DNA from: Desarmillaria ectypa
Lineage: Eukaryota > Basidiomycota > Agaricomycetes > Agaricales > Physalacriaceae
NCBI GenBank assembly: GCA_030407005.1
Contig: JAUDYN010000007.1
Span: 372,001-436,000 of the forward strand
Reading direction: 5' to 3'
DNA length: 64,000 nucleotides
A program made the translations under genes and the position numbers. The notes beneath the pieces are model-generated. The model was not told where the DNA came from. It searched no databases and worked only from the letters and a program-made list of their open reading frames with translations. Shown here piece by piece: positions 12,887 through 25,565 of this stretch. Each line of letters begins with the position of its first letter. Position 1 is the stretch's first letter.

Positions 12887-13596
12887 CTAATCCCTCCTCT
12901 CCCCGAGCTCCATCTCCTCCAAGAGCACGCCGTCTTCCCCCGCGCCTGCACCTGCGCCTCCTCCTACGCCCACGCCCACGCCTACGCCCAGCCCCTCGCG
13001 CATCTCCCGCCGGACACAAACCTGCTCGGCACCGACGACCATCCCGAGGGTCGCGGACCCGACGACGGCCCACCAGAACCCGGAGGAGGGCACGCAGCCT
13101 GCGTAGTAGGTGGTGAGGACGAGGTGGTTGAAGAGGAGTGTGAGGGAAAAGTCGAGGATGAGGCGCGGGCGGCGGATGAGGGTGGTTAGGTAGGCGATGC
13201 TAGGGGTGGGTGTTAGTTCGAGGGGGAGGGAAAGGAAGGGGGATGGGGACGTACTCGAGAGTGGAAGTGAAGATCCATGAGAGGGCGAGGAGCCAGCTTC
13301 GTGTTGGGTCTTCTTTTATTATTGGGTTAGGGTTGGAGTTGAGATAAGACATTTCTCGCCAGTCCATGATCATACCTATACTCGAATTATTAATGATTCT
13401 GAAATGATAACAAAAAAGGAGGCATACCGACACTTGCGCCGCCACCGTGGTATTCTAGCGCCTTGGGATCTGCAAAGAGGGAGAGAAGAGGAGGGACGAT
13501 GAGGGAGAGTGTTAAATAATGGAGAGTTTGCATTGATACGATCTGGGATATGAGCAGGAGTGGGTCCCAATTTGAAGAAGATGCCGGTTTAGCCAT
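12887..13596 (-). CDS. SYS1: Sys1-like Golgi membrane protein
   Basis: Small multi-pass Golgi protein; in yeast Sys1 recruits the Arf-like GTPase Arl3 (ARFRP1 in animals) to the Golgi. Exons 13428-13596, 13255-13375 and 12887-13199 have compatible phases and give 200 aa. Family signatures are visible: WDPLLLISQIVSMQTLHY at the N-terminus, IAYLTTLIRRPRLILDFSLT, LLFNHLVLTTYYAGCVPSS, then WWAVVGSATLGMVVGAEQVC and REMREGL. Four hydrophobic segments are seen. The C-terminus has a lineage-specific Gly/Val/Ala-rich run encoded by a GC-rich repeat (about 12935-12990). The start MAKPASSS lies 80 bp from the start of the divergent peptidase gene. Confidence 0.88.
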
Positions 13597-13676
13597 GAGA
13601 AGGAACAAGTTGTTCCGTGCACAGCCACACCGTGGTAAGGTAATTGAAACTCCGATTCTTAACGCAAACACTGGCG
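13597..13676. promoter_or_regulatory. 80-bp bidirectional promoter, SYS1 / dipeptidyl aminopeptidase
   Basis: Only 80 bp separate the two ATG codons (13596 on minus, 13677 on plus). Both 5'UTRs and any core promoter elements must fit here or overlap the neighbouring gene. No TATA box is obvious. Confidence 0.7.
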
Positions 13677-16457
13677 ATGTCCAGCTACAAACGACTAGGA
13701 CAAGATGAAGAAGATTCGGTCACTTTAGCTGGGTCTGTTCGATCTGTGAAACCTCCGATATACTATGATTCAGGACCGTTTGACGTTCCTAGTTCGGAGG
13801 ACGAGGACGAGGAAGAGGAAGGCGTGGATTTGGATTTGGAAAAGGATTTAGGGGTCAGTCGAAAGCAGAAACGAACGTCGTTACGGTTCCTCGTGATAAC
13901 CCTAGGCGTGCTAGTGAGTCTTGCTGCTGTCATAGGAGTGATAGCAGCCCACAAGTATGTGGGGACTGTGTATCGCCTGCCGGGGGTGAGGAAGTTGACG
14001 ATGGACCATGTGTTTAATGGAACGTTTTTGGCGGTGGAAAGGAGGCTGGCTTGGGTTGGGGAGGCGGGAGATGGAGTGTTTAGTGTTGTGGAGGAGGAGG
14101 AGATTAGGTTGGTGGATTTAGGGAGGAATGAGACGAGGGTGCTGGTTAGGTTGGAGGATGTTAAGGATGTGAGTGTTTTTTTTTTTTGTGGGATTGGGCT
14201 GATTGATTTCTATGTAGGAGGATGGAGGCCAGTTGAGTTTTTGGGATTGGAAGCTCTCACCGGATATGGAGTATTTATTATTCAAAACTGATATTCACAA
14301 GGTTCGTGATTTCACTCGTCCAATTAATTTCACGCTAAAAAGTCACGTAGCAATGGCGCTGGTCGAGCTTTGGAAACTATTACGTGCATTCGATAGGTAA
14401 CAAAACTACTTGGCCTATCGGGACACTCAACAGGACGGACCCAAAGATGGCATACGCGACATGGGCCCCCACAGGGCACTCCATCGCGTACGTCGAGTCC
14501 AACGACCTGTACGTCCTCGACGCCCCGTCCTCCTCCCCGGCCCGCCTCACGACCTCGGGGTCCCCAACGGTGTTCAACGGCGTCCCGGACTGGGTCTACG
14601 AAGAAGAGGTCTTCTCGGGGGACCATGCGCTGTGGTGGGCGCCTACCGCGCGGAGGCTGGCGTATTTGAGCTTCGACGAGACGGAGGTACCGGTGTATGC
14701 GTTTCCTGTGTATAACCCGATGGACGACGGGGCGGCGGTGGTGCCGTACCCTGGGGAAGTGAGGATGCGGTATCCGAAGCCGGGGTATGCGAATCCGGCG
14801 GTGGGGGTGTGGGTGTGGGATGTGAATGTAGGGGAAGGGTGGGAGTTGGATGTGAATGTAGGGGAGGAGGTGCAAGGGGGGGTGGTGGTGCAAGAGGTCA
14901 AGTGGGTGGGGGAGGAAGAGCTGTTGGTGAAGATTGTTAATCGGAATGCGGATGATGGGAAGGTGGTCTACTTTGATTTTGGGAGAGACAGGGTGGGGAG
15001 GGAGGTCAGGCGACTTGGGAAGGAGGGGGAGGAAGGCGATAGCGGGTGGATCGAGCCTGGCCAGAGTGTGTTTTCCCTGAAGGGAGGAGGCGGGTATTTG
15101 GATATTGTGCCGACAAAGGAAGGCTGGAACCACGTTGCGCTGTTTAATCCGGCAAATGCGACAGATCCAGTATGGTTAACTGGTGGTGAGTGGGAAGTGA
15201 CCAGTGGGATTAAAGGTGTGGATGTCGAACAGGGCCTCGTATATTTCGAAGCGGCTGCTCCGTCCAGTGTGGAGAGGCATTTGTATGCTGTCAGTTTGGA
15301 TGGAGGCGAGGTGCTACCGTTGACGGATACCTCGACTCTGGGCTATCACTCTGCGGATTTCTCACCTGGGGCAGGGTGGTATCTCCTCAGTTATCACGGC
15401 CCGGACGTACCGTGGCAGAGAGTCGTCCAAGCTGGTGGAAGCAACTACTCGTATGTCCTAGAGAGCAACGAGCGGCTGGGGAACGTCTCGCTCGAGTACG
15501 AGGCTCCGACCGTGGTGTATTCCACTATCCAACTCGATGGTGTAGCCCTCAACGCGAAGGAGATCCGGCCCCCGCATATGGACGATTCGGGCCGTACCAA
15601 GTATGCGGTGCTCTTCCGTGTGTATGGGGGTCCGAACAGCCAGATGGTGGACGTCAAGTGGGAGAGGGGGGGGGTGGGATGAGTATTTGGCGTGTGGGAT
15701 GGGTTATGTCGTCGTCGTTGTCGATGGGAGAGGCACGGGGGCCAGGGGGAGGGCCTTCAGGGGTGCGGTAAAGGGAAGGCTGGGGGAGCTGGAGACGTTG
15801 GACCAGGTGGGCGCTGCTAGGATTTGGGCTGCGAAGGAGTATGTTGATCCGAGGAGGATTGGTATTTGGGGATGGGTGAGTGCTTTTGATCATGATGGTC
15901 TGATTAGTGGTTGATTTGATAGTCATATGGGGGTTTTATGAGTGCGAAAGTGGTGGAAGCGAATGCGGGGATACATTCATTGGCTATGTCTGTTGCTGTA
16001 AGTGTTTTTTTTTTTTTCTTTTCTTTTTTGGTCATGGTTTTTGATGTGATTGGGTAGCCTGTTACGAGTTGGCGGTTGTATGGTATGTCCGTCCCTTAAT
16101 CGGTCTCTTGATACTAATAATCCTCGTTAAGATTCTATATACACCGAACGCTATATGAACCTCCCTGCGCTCAACCCTGTCGGGTACGACCATTCGGATA
16201 TTTCGAACGTTACGGGTTGGCATGGGGTGGATTACCTGTTGGCTCACGGGAGTGCGGATGATAACGTACATTTTGCCAACTCTGCGAGGTTGTTGGATAT
16301 GTTTACGGATGGGGGGGTGAGGGGGGTGTGGTTTAGGATGTTTACGGATAACGACCACTCCATCAACCGACGAGGCGCGAAGAGGGAGGTCTATGAGTAT
16401 ATGACGGGCTTCTTGGCTGACAAGTGGGGGAAGGGTGGGAGGAGGAGGGGTTGGTAG
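13677..16457 (+). CDS. Dipeptidyl aminopeptidase, S9B family (DPAP A/B type), with apparent frameshift
   Basis: Type II membrane serine peptidase that removes N-terminal dipeptides, preferably X-Pro or X-Ala; fungal homologues are Ste13 (Golgi) and Dap2 (vacuole). Exons: 13677-14168, 14218-14301, 14351-15875, 15923-15997, 16058-16082, 16132-16457. An acidic cytosolic N-terminus is followed by a signal anchor (LRFLVITLGVLVSLAAVIGV). Then comes the beta-propeller (GVPDWVYEEEVF, WWAPTARRLAYLSFDETEV) and the hydrolase domain: VDGRGTGARGR, nucleophile serine in WSYGGF (split by intron 15876-15922), aspartate in HGSADDNVHF and histidine in DNDHSINRRG. The frame breaks at a run of nine G at 15666-15674; eight G would restore ERGGWDEYLACGMGY. 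The rest is intact, so a sequencing or assembly miscount is likely, though a real frameshift is possible. Confidence 0.88.
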
Positions 16458-17132
16458 AGACTTATTTGTATTAGACATCATATGTTTTTGGACATTATTA
16501 CTTTATTTGTTATCGGAATACCGAGCGAACAAGTCTGGACTCTCTCTGACTGGCCGCTGCTCCTCAACCAATGAGAGGCGGGGAGGGTTTTTGTATTTTT
16601 GGCATGGGAGCCAATGAGATGAGGTCACTTTCCGGGCTGTGATTTGTCCGGGGCATATGATAGAATGGGGGAAACTCTACGACATTTTTTCATGTCAGAG
16701 CCTTATTGGTCCAAGGATGTGATTGGCTACTTTGAGTGATTGGTCCAGAGCAGAAGAAGGGGGGGGGGGGGGGGATTATGACGAAAATCGGACATGGCAT
16801 TGGGGTAGGGGGGGGGGAACATATAAAATATGTATAGGCTAGGGAGGGGGTCAATAAGAAAACATGTAACATCATACGCATCAAAACAGTTCGAAGGAGT
16901 AGTAGTAGTAGTTTATGTGGTGGAGTGGTCTGGACGATAGAGCGATGCGATGGGAAACTGCCGAACCAATGAAATCAAACTGATCGGGATGAATCTAGGC
17001 ATCCAGTCTGGGCCAGGATTGGAATGCACATCCTGAGCGGCTCGAATAAAAAGGCCCTTTTCCCGTGAAGATGTCAAAAGTTTCCCCCCCACTCCCTTTC
17101 CCAACCCAACGAACCCTTCCGGCCCGCCCTCG
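16458..17132. other. Intergenic region with poly-G tract
   Basis: Between the peptidase stop and the Ett1-like start. It holds a run of 16 G at 16759-16774, a second G-rich run near 16810 and a short TAG array near 16900. No ORF was recognised; it probably contains the 3'UTR and the next promoter. Confidence 0.6.
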
Positions 17133-18966
17133 ATGATGAACCCCGCCCCACAGACCAAGAAACGGCCCCGCCCAAAAGGGTTATGGAAGGCCCGTGTAAC
17201 CGCGCCACGTTGCCTCGTCCCTGATAGGAAACTCCCACTTGCACTTGCATCCTCACCCCCTGCGGCGGAAAACGACTCTGATACAGACCACGACCACGAC
17301 GACTTTGAGAGCGTCGCGTCTTCTTCGAGTTCTTCTAAACGGCGGAGGCGCTCTGTCTCTCTGACGAGCAGCGAGGATTACGAGTTCCTGCACCTGCCCC
17401 TGGAAACCCACCATACGAAGAGAGAGAGCGGCTGGACGAGACGCACGAGGATCATGGATACGACTTCTACGGCGTTCGTGGGAGCGCAGACTGAGGTGCG
17501 GAAGACGTGTGATTTTGAGGATTGGATGGACTTGAAGGATCTGTTTGCGAAAGCAGCGGAGCAGTACGAAGGGGGGAGTGCAACGGAGGCTCTGCCCTTG
17601 TTGAGGGGCGTCGTCCATGAGTGTCATAGGTTTTTGATTTTCTACGAGGACCCATCGGTGTTATTCTCTGCGCCCAAGAGTCCAGAAGACAAGGCGGAGA
17701 AGAAGGAATGGAACCCTGAAAAACCGACTCTGAGAAAATGGTCCGTGCACCACCGGGCTCTTTTTTTTCTTTTCTTTCTTTTTCTCACTTTGCACTTGCA
17801 GTAAATGCGTTGAACTACCTACGGCGTTCCATGCGATACTAGGGACAGCTCTGTTCTTATTCGGGAACCTCATAGCGCAAGATGGGTCCTTGGCGCTCCC
17901 AGGCGAGCCTTGTATACCCACGCCTTACTGGCTCGCAGCGCTCGACGTCTTCGAAACAGGCGAGAACCTGCCCTCGAGGGTGAACGGCACAGGATGCGAC
18001 GCACCAGAGGACTGGCGCATGGCGATCGTCTGGGGCCGGACACTCGTCTGCCTCGCTGACGAAGCCATCTCCTCAGCCTCCTCCTCCTCCTTCGACGACG
18101 AGGAGCCCACCTGGCCGCCCGAGTCCCCGTTCTCCGCTATCGCTGCACGGAGGCCGCCCGTGACGAGGCGGATGACCATGGGGAGCGCGAGCCCCAACGA
18201 CCTGATGGTCCTCGCGATGGACCAGTTCTCGCGGGGGATCTTCCACATGCCGCACCCCCAGCATGCGGTCCCCGCTGCGTATTCGGTGAAGCAGGGCCAG
18301 GGTGCGCCCTCGTCGGAGATCCAGTCTTTGTCGTTGACGACGCCCCTATCGACGACGCCGTCCATGTGTTGTGCGGGGGCTTCGGTGCCGGCGCCGGTGA
18401 CTCTGTGTCAGCATTCTAATTCCCAGAACCCTCCGTCCCCGCCCCCGCATAAGACTTTCCCGGAAGCATTCAGCCGTGCAAAGGAGCTGTATACGATCGC
18501 TTCGGAGGTGCTGCTCCTGGCTGAGAAGCTCCCCCGGCCTGACGAGCGGCAGTACTGGGCTTCGTGGGCTGATAGTGTGTTCAATCAGATGAAGATGGAG
18601 GCGGATATGGATGCCTGGCGGGGTCCTATTACGCGTGCACGGGGCCAGTGTTGGTTGATCGTGGGGAGTGCCCGGGCAGATGAGATTGAGGATCTGGTGG
18701 CGGATGGTGATGTGGATGTGTTGGGGAGTGAAGATGCTGAGGAGGCGAGGGAAGGGCTAGGCCGGGCCGTGGGCTTCTTTGAGAGGGCGAAGATGGTCCA
18801 GGGCGGTGAGGACGACGTGGAGTTGAGGAAGATGTTGGCGGAGGCTTTGGTTACACTGGGGAATTTGGAGGGTGATGTGAGGGTCAGGGAGGAGTTGTAT
18901 AAGAGGGCTGTTGTCGAGAGTGGGGAAGATTTGGGTCTGGGGGATGGGATGGATGTCGATTCGTGA
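17133..18966 (+). CDS. Ett1/Nro1-like protein (enhancer of translation termination)
   Basis: Probable member of the fungal Nro1/Ett1 family: nuclear TPR-like proteins that affect stop-codon recognition in budding yeast and, as Nro1, the Ofd1 oxygen response in fission yeast. Two exons, 17133-17740 and 17802-18966, join in frame to 590 aa. The N-terminus is basic and Ser-rich with an RRRR stretch, consistent with nuclear import. The recognisable part runs through ALPLLRGVVHECHRFL, then VELPTAFHAILGTALFLFGN, TPYWLAALDVFETGENLPSR and WRMAIVWGRTLVCLADEAI. The C-terminal half has helical segments (AFSRAKELYTIASEVLLLAE, VGFFERAKMV). The intron has a long T-rich tract before its AG. The start could be either of two adjacent ATGs (17133 or 17136). 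Family assignment rests on remembered resemblance, not a search. Confidence 0.65.
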
Positions 18967-21900
18967 TTCCCCCTCCTCCTCCTCTTGCCTTGGTATTTTT
19001 TTTAAATTTTATTTTGGTTTTCTCGCATACACTCATCACATTGTACAATTTTGCATACAACATTATCATTACTGTCTCTTTTTCTTTCAACTCCTCCAAT
19101 GCGTATCTTCCAATCAAAGTATTCTTATATCTGAACGGTTCTTGGTTACAACGTGCCTGTCTGTTCTCGTAACTATATACTGTTCATCTCTTGATTCGAG
19201 AACGTCTCTGGATTGGTTACTTCCTTCCATACCGTGCATTGCTGATGAGAACATTCGTATCTGTTCCCGTCATCCTCCGATGCTGTTCATGAACGAGCCC
19301 AGGCTCTAGATTTTACCATCAACCATCGTATCAGCTCTAGCACTTAATTTCCCCTGTTGCGCATCATCGAAGACGCCTCTAGGGTCTCTCGCTATTCCGT
19401 GCTAATTCCCTACTGCCCAGCCTCGTAAATTGTAATTCGCAACACAACGCACGTTCTTTTCCCCCCCTAGAAGGAGAATTTGTAGAAGAGAACGAGTTCT
19501 GGATTTTCTTGGATTCTGGATTCTTGCGGAGCCTGTTGACCGGGCAAGAACTTGATTGGGTCGCCTGGCCTGGGGTTCTTGGATGGATCCACTTTCAGGG
19601 GTGCTGGTCCTCCACGAGCTAGTTTTTCCAAATCGACTTTTCGTGGGGAAGGAAAGGTAAATTGGTCATCGGTGGTTTTTGGGAGGGAGCGCGTGTTATT
19701 CTTGCTTCAATGGGTGAAACAGTTCCCCCCCCCCCGCTCCATTGCTGATGGCCTCGATTCCACATAAAGCGAGTCCAGACCAGGCTCAGGCTAGAAGGCT
19801 GGGAGATGAGATGCGGTACCGCTTACCATCATCATCAAGTAAGGATTCGGCGCTGTAGTTGGGATGATTATCAATGGAGAGATGGTTCTCAGAACCGGAA
19901 GGCTTACCGTGCGCCACCATCAGAAATGGGCTCGGGCGGGGTCCACCATCAGGTCATGCCGAAGAGAGTCGTAAGGCACGAACGGTAGTTAGTCCGGGTC
20001 TGGGTGGTGGTTGGGTAGAAATTCCGGGCCAATGGGGTGTTTTGGCCAATGGGAGCGTGCCTAGGCCAGATCCAAAGGGGGATCTCCGGCCACGGCTGGA
20101 ACCCCACATGCGTAGCCCGGTAACAGAGAGCATTCAAGTTTGGTGTCGTAGAACACCTCATCTCGTCGTGCTTACTCAGCCGGCCGGACCAAGACTCTCA
20201 ACAACCGGTTACCAAACCGTGGAGCTTGGTCCAGATCGTTTTGTCCCCTTCTTCTTCGAACAAGATGCGGCGAGGGAGCGTGCCTAGGCTTCAGATCTTT
20301 CACTGTGAGGGTAGGTATCCGGTGGTAACAGAGCCAATGGTTATCGAGCATTCAATGGGTCCTGATCGATGTGGCTGAGATCTTGGATGGTTCTACGACC
20401 ACGAGCCGGTCGGTAACCAAGACCCACGCGAGCAGGTCAGGATTCGATGGATGCAACACGACGCCTTGAGCTGCGCCGTCCTATGGAAGGTCCCGCAGCA
20501 AGCACGAGGGCCAGACACACCATGGCGCCGGACGCTTGGCTACGGAGACTAAGTGGTACATGAGAATGCGAGCTGGTGTTACGGCTGCACCGTTCAATGG
20601 CTTGTGGCGCGTACGGTCATGGTATTCGAGAAACACCTTCCGACGACATCGTTGTTGTTGTCATGGCGCGTGCTTAACATGCCGACACAGGGTCGGGGGG
20701 AAAAGCGCGTCTCTACGCCCCTGTACCTCGGCGGTCGGTCGCCCGTTAGATTGAAGGGGCTACGTACGATGTGGCGAATACATCCCATAGTGCGTGGTAC
20801 CCAATACGCGTGGAGTTCACGGTTTGGTAACTTTACGCTCGGGTTTTTCGATTTGTAGACATTCTACGGATGCAATTTACGTGTGTATTCAATAGCGGTC
20901 GCAGTCATGGTGACGTTTGCCTAGCCCATTTGTCATGTGTGGCGGGAACTGGAGCAGGTTCGTGCTCGACCAAAGACACAAAATCATAATGAACGGGTTA
21001 CATAGTAGTACCCGCCGCACTTCGGTGCACACCCACGTAGGAAATCCTGCGGGATGGATCTACGAGAAGAACCGCCCGGTAACCAACGGCACGCGAAATC
21101 AATACGGGAAGGCGTGCGTGGCGCGTGTATATCGAATTCGAGAGTGAGGGAGGAATGTTTCACTCTAATAGGGTATGAGGAGAGGAACGCGTCAGCTTCA
21201 CTGAGGGGTAGTGGAGTCGGTTACTTGGTAATACTGTCTACGTACTTTCACTTTACTCGACCTCGAGGATCTAGACCTTCGCTATGGATTTACGAGAAAA
21301 AAGCTGTTTCCATCATCATTTGAGAAGCCGCCAATCGGCTTTAATGACCTTGACCTGGGCGACGCCACGCCCCCCCCCCCCCCCCCCCCCCCCCCAAGTA
21401 AGACGAGACTTTCCGACTCGGGGGGTGCAGAAAGTGGCGCGTTCGAGGTTAAGTATTACCCGACATGATCAGGGGGAAGAGGCGCGTCATGCACCGAGGA
21501 TCGTACATGTCAGCCCATCCTGGATCGATTCTCTACGCGTCGCTCCGTAGCCAGAGCAAGTAAACGATGCAAGTACATTAGAGAGGCAATAGAAGTGGGC
21601 TCCAGTGGGTCCCTATGTGTCCGAAAAGGAAAAGGAGAATGCCGATCTTTTCATCCGAATAAGAGGGCTAATTATACTGACCGATGAAATCACTCTGGGG
21701 TTGGGGAACTGTGATTGGTTAGTCTGGTGCTTTGCGCTCTGATTGGCGAAAAGGGCCCCCAGTGCTTTCGTATGAGTGGCGACCTCCCCGTAAAGTTTCG
21801 GATTTAATGTGTATATATATTATTGCCATGTCTGGTGCACGATGTTTACCATAATGAAGAGCTACCCAAAACCGGTTTGCAACGAGAGGACCCTCAGTGC

Positions 21901-24900
21901 GAAAAATGGGGTATAAAACCATCAATGGGCATAAGGATGTGCCATGTGTCGATGAGTTGGACAGCGAGGGAGGGCGCTTGCATTAGCGTCAGAGTGTACC
22001 AGTGTCTACCAGCTTCGATGCCTGGCATATGTTCTTTGAGCCGAAAGGTCAGCACGAAAAAGGTCATCTCTAAGGGCCCTATGCCCACCGATGTCGCGGG
22101 CAGCAGTCAGTCTACCCTGTGCTTGGTGACAGCAAAGCATGACTCGAGTCAGGCCTCGAACCAACTTCATGCTGTTATGGGCTGCGTTTGCAGATCGTTA
22201 CCATCCTCGTGTTCGGATTTCGGATGTCATTTATACGTGTCCCCTCATTCGACCCGCATATGATTCGTCGAAAGTCGGTTTCAAGAAGTAAGAGAAATCC
22301 CAATATCGCATGACGAAGGACCGTTCCTCTCGGTAGAGAATAGCCTGATACAGACATTAGTACGACCGCAGATTGGCATGTCCTCGGAAAGACTGACTTG
22401 AAAGAAAGACCCGCGCTTCATGCCAAGCACGAGGTGCAAAGTATATTAGACTGATGGGCACCACCTCTGACATATGCACAATACCAATTCAATGCCTGTA
22501 TGAATAGAAGCAGTTAGCAGGAGAAGCCATCAGGATATCCAAAAAGCAAGCTAACCTTTCTTTGAACAAGGCCACGGGCCACCGCAGGATTGGCTCTGAG
22601 AATCATTTTCCCGTGCAATCATTCACGTCTTTGCGACGGAACGGTGTCGTCGACTTTCCTTGAGTGGTGACATTCCTTGTCTCATCATAAGCTGTTTTAC
22701 GCGCTATGAGACAGAACCGACAGATACTGAGTACTATGGGAGGTGTTTTAATCACTGTACGCGGCCGAATTCATATACAGCCATATTAGTAAACAATTAT
22801 TGTCGGCCAAGAAACTAGCAAAGCTACCGAATAAACATTGGACGATCGCTATTGGTTAGTTGGTCGGCACCAAGACTTTCTCCGAGCTCGAGCAGCAGAA
22901 GAACGGCGTTGGTGAATTACAGGAGCTAATATGAGGCTGTTGTTTGAGACTATTTCCATCGAGTATGAGGCGAGATATGATGGAGGAACTACATGAACAA
23001 AAGTCGATTTGGAAATAAATGACCTTGTTTCTCCAGAAGAGGAAAGGCAAAAGATCGATTTGAACGAACTATCCTGGAGGTCGTAGATACCCTAAGGCAG
23101 AGGCGGAGGCAGGAACAAAATGACAGCGGCAAGAACACCAAGATCTTGTAATTTGTCCGCAGATTATCAACTTGCTTGATGGTGCGTTTCGGAGACGTAC
23201 GACTTTCTAAAAAGCAAAACCTACGAGGGTATTGAGTACAGTATACAGGTCCTACAGTAACGCGGCACGAACCTTTCTGTGAAATTTCCATTGGCCTCTA
23301 CGCGCGTCTGTACCTCAACCTCAACGTCCTCAATTTTGGTCACTGAATATGCTTTGGCAGCGCCACCGTTCCTAAGAGTAATACTAATCAGCGAGTCCCT
23401 TGGATTATCTTTGATGGGAACCGTTGGCGGTGGGTGTCAGAATCGACCGTCTCTTCCTCGCGTGGGTTACTGGAGGATTATCAGACGACGTTAATGAGAT
23501 TAATCGTAAAATAATCCACCAGTGTGTCATCGACGTGGTAAACGGAAATCGCCGCGGGAAAGGCCATGTCGTGAAAGATGAGGATGGTGGTGGGGACAAG
23601 GGGGATGGTACCTTTTGATCTCTCACTACCATAATATCTACTTTGGTCCTTTCTTTTTTGGTCGCCTCGCACAACTATGCAAGATATTTCCTATGACCAT
23701 GCTCGGTTACCATTTCACCTGATGGCGTTCGGAGGCCCCCAAAGCGTATGGATAATGCAGGAAACAGATTTGCGGCTTCGAACGAGACAATATTCATTCT
23801 GGCTATTGTGCCGACATTTTTGAAGGGGATTAGCAGTCCTAGGTGAGTAGTTCAAATGTCTACGGTTGCCCCGGGCTGACCTTACGACAGGACCACCGTA
23901 GTCATTCTGGGCCGTCTTGCCTATTAATCCCATGCTAGGGTAAACCAAACGCTCATTGAGATCATGGCGCCTACGAGCTCAGGGCCCTTGATGGTTTCCA
24001 AAGTGACAATCTCGCAGAGGTGTTGAGCCCCTCACCATTCGTCTCATCTAGCAGCTGAGGAGTGTTCCCTGCGGCAAGGGTAAAGAAAGAGGCATTCTAC
24101 CGACAAGTGTTTCATCATGACATTCTGCCATTAGCGACTCATTGTTTCTTTCAGTTCCTTTGGGTGGACAATTGCACCCGTACCGCCATCTCCAATCTCC
24201 ATCTCCTCTACAAGCCCGCCTGTTTCGACGCGAACATAAAAAACTCGGATACCGGTGGTGCTCATAGGTATTATAAGGTCCTGCTCACATCTTCGCACTC
24301 GCCACAGTTGGTGAACTCGTGTCAGGCGAATCCATACGTAGGGAAAGCCCATTTGTGCGGTGAGTTCCAGTTATCGGATGTCATCTCCAGCTCAACAAGT
24401 CGAATGAAGCTAAAACATCTCTCGACTTATCATTGCCATCTGGCAGGCGTACGCAGCAATCTACATCGGTACTGAGATCAACCTTGATCATTTTTCTAGT
24501 CTTATTCTCTGAGGGAATGACGCGGTATATTCAACGGCTCGTAATCCTAGTTTACCGACAGTCGGTCCATCGTTGGGCAAGCGCGGGCCAGTTGTGTCGT
24601 TTCTTTCGCGAAAAATACACCACGCTTTACAAACTATTACTGCTGCATGCAATATGGCTTACGGGTTTTTCCTGAAGGGCGCTGAGGACAACGCCACTCG
24701 GATTCGAGAAGGCTCGGAACAATACTCCACGACTCGTCACCCAGTGTGATCCAAGTCACAAGGATATGTTTATAACGCACAGTCAGATCGTTCGCCGGAT
24801 TCGTGAGGTTCGATATGATGTTGATGGGCAGAGGTGTGTGTCTTGTGTCATGATACTTCATTTGGAGGTCTTTGATGGTGTTTCAACACAGGAGGGTACC

Positions 24901-25233
24901 ATTATACTTCCCACCTACAATGTGTATACGCCTTCCCATCGCTATGAATCGTCGAACATCTGTACGGAATACACATCGACAGAGCCCCATCAACACGAAA
25001 GCCACTAATACGCGCAAATTCCGGAAATCTCCTTAGAACACGAGAACCTTGGTTATCCTGATTTTGGTCAAGCGTCGAAGAGGATCCAGCTCAGAATGGT
25101 TAAGGTACAAAGCGCGCCGCTGCGGTCGGATAACACGCTGCTACAATGGTTTTGCTTCCCGAGTCACCATACGGCACGTCGAGCTTCCTAACCTGCGTGT
25201 TGCCAATAGCCAACTTGTTCCCCTTTCCTCAGG

Positions 25234-25565
25234 TCGACAACAGCGATGGTGACGATCATTTCGGAGCCAACATGGATCGAACATCGTGTCTTCTGCTCTT
25301 CCGCTTCCGTTGGCAGAGGTCATCCTTCATCATACAACTAAACTTCTGGAACGAGTGTTCAGGTGGCCATGTCATCCATGTCTTTTCCATATCCAGCGAC
25401 AAGAAAGTGCCTGACGTGACCATATCTGGGAACATCGTCACCTCGATATACGGGCTTCGGTGCGGCTTCATCGTTCCACCACATCTGCCTAATAACGCCT
25501 GCGACGAAGTAAAGGCCTCAGCCTGGAATGTGCCGGTGGCGAGTACCTCTGGCAAGCATCAATAA
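25234..25565 (+). pseudogene. GH28 polygalacturonase relic
   Basis: Decayed fragment of an endopolygalacturonase. In one frame it reads VDNSDGDDHFGANMDR, where intact enzymes have VDNSAGD..SLGHNTDGFD. Further on come NECSGGHVIHV (intact: [12 protein letters not shown]) and PDVTISGNIVTSIYGLR (intact: [18 protein letters not shown]). A splice-like AG at about 25511 is followed by VKASA (intact: VKAAA). The catalytic NTD and GHG motifs are both altered. It is in opposite orientation to the two genes at 33-40 kb. No signal-peptide exon was found upstream, so it is partial. Confidence 0.7.

Noticed and set aside
14330..15133. 267-aa minus-strand frame
   Set aside because: Antisense shadow of the dipeptidyl aminopeptidase; Pro/His/Arg-rich from GC-biased codons, no domain.
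22850..23460. Possible minus-strand gene with an exon reading EDVEVEVQTRVEANGNF
   Set aside because: Open for only about 50 codons; flanks have stops and no family was recognised.
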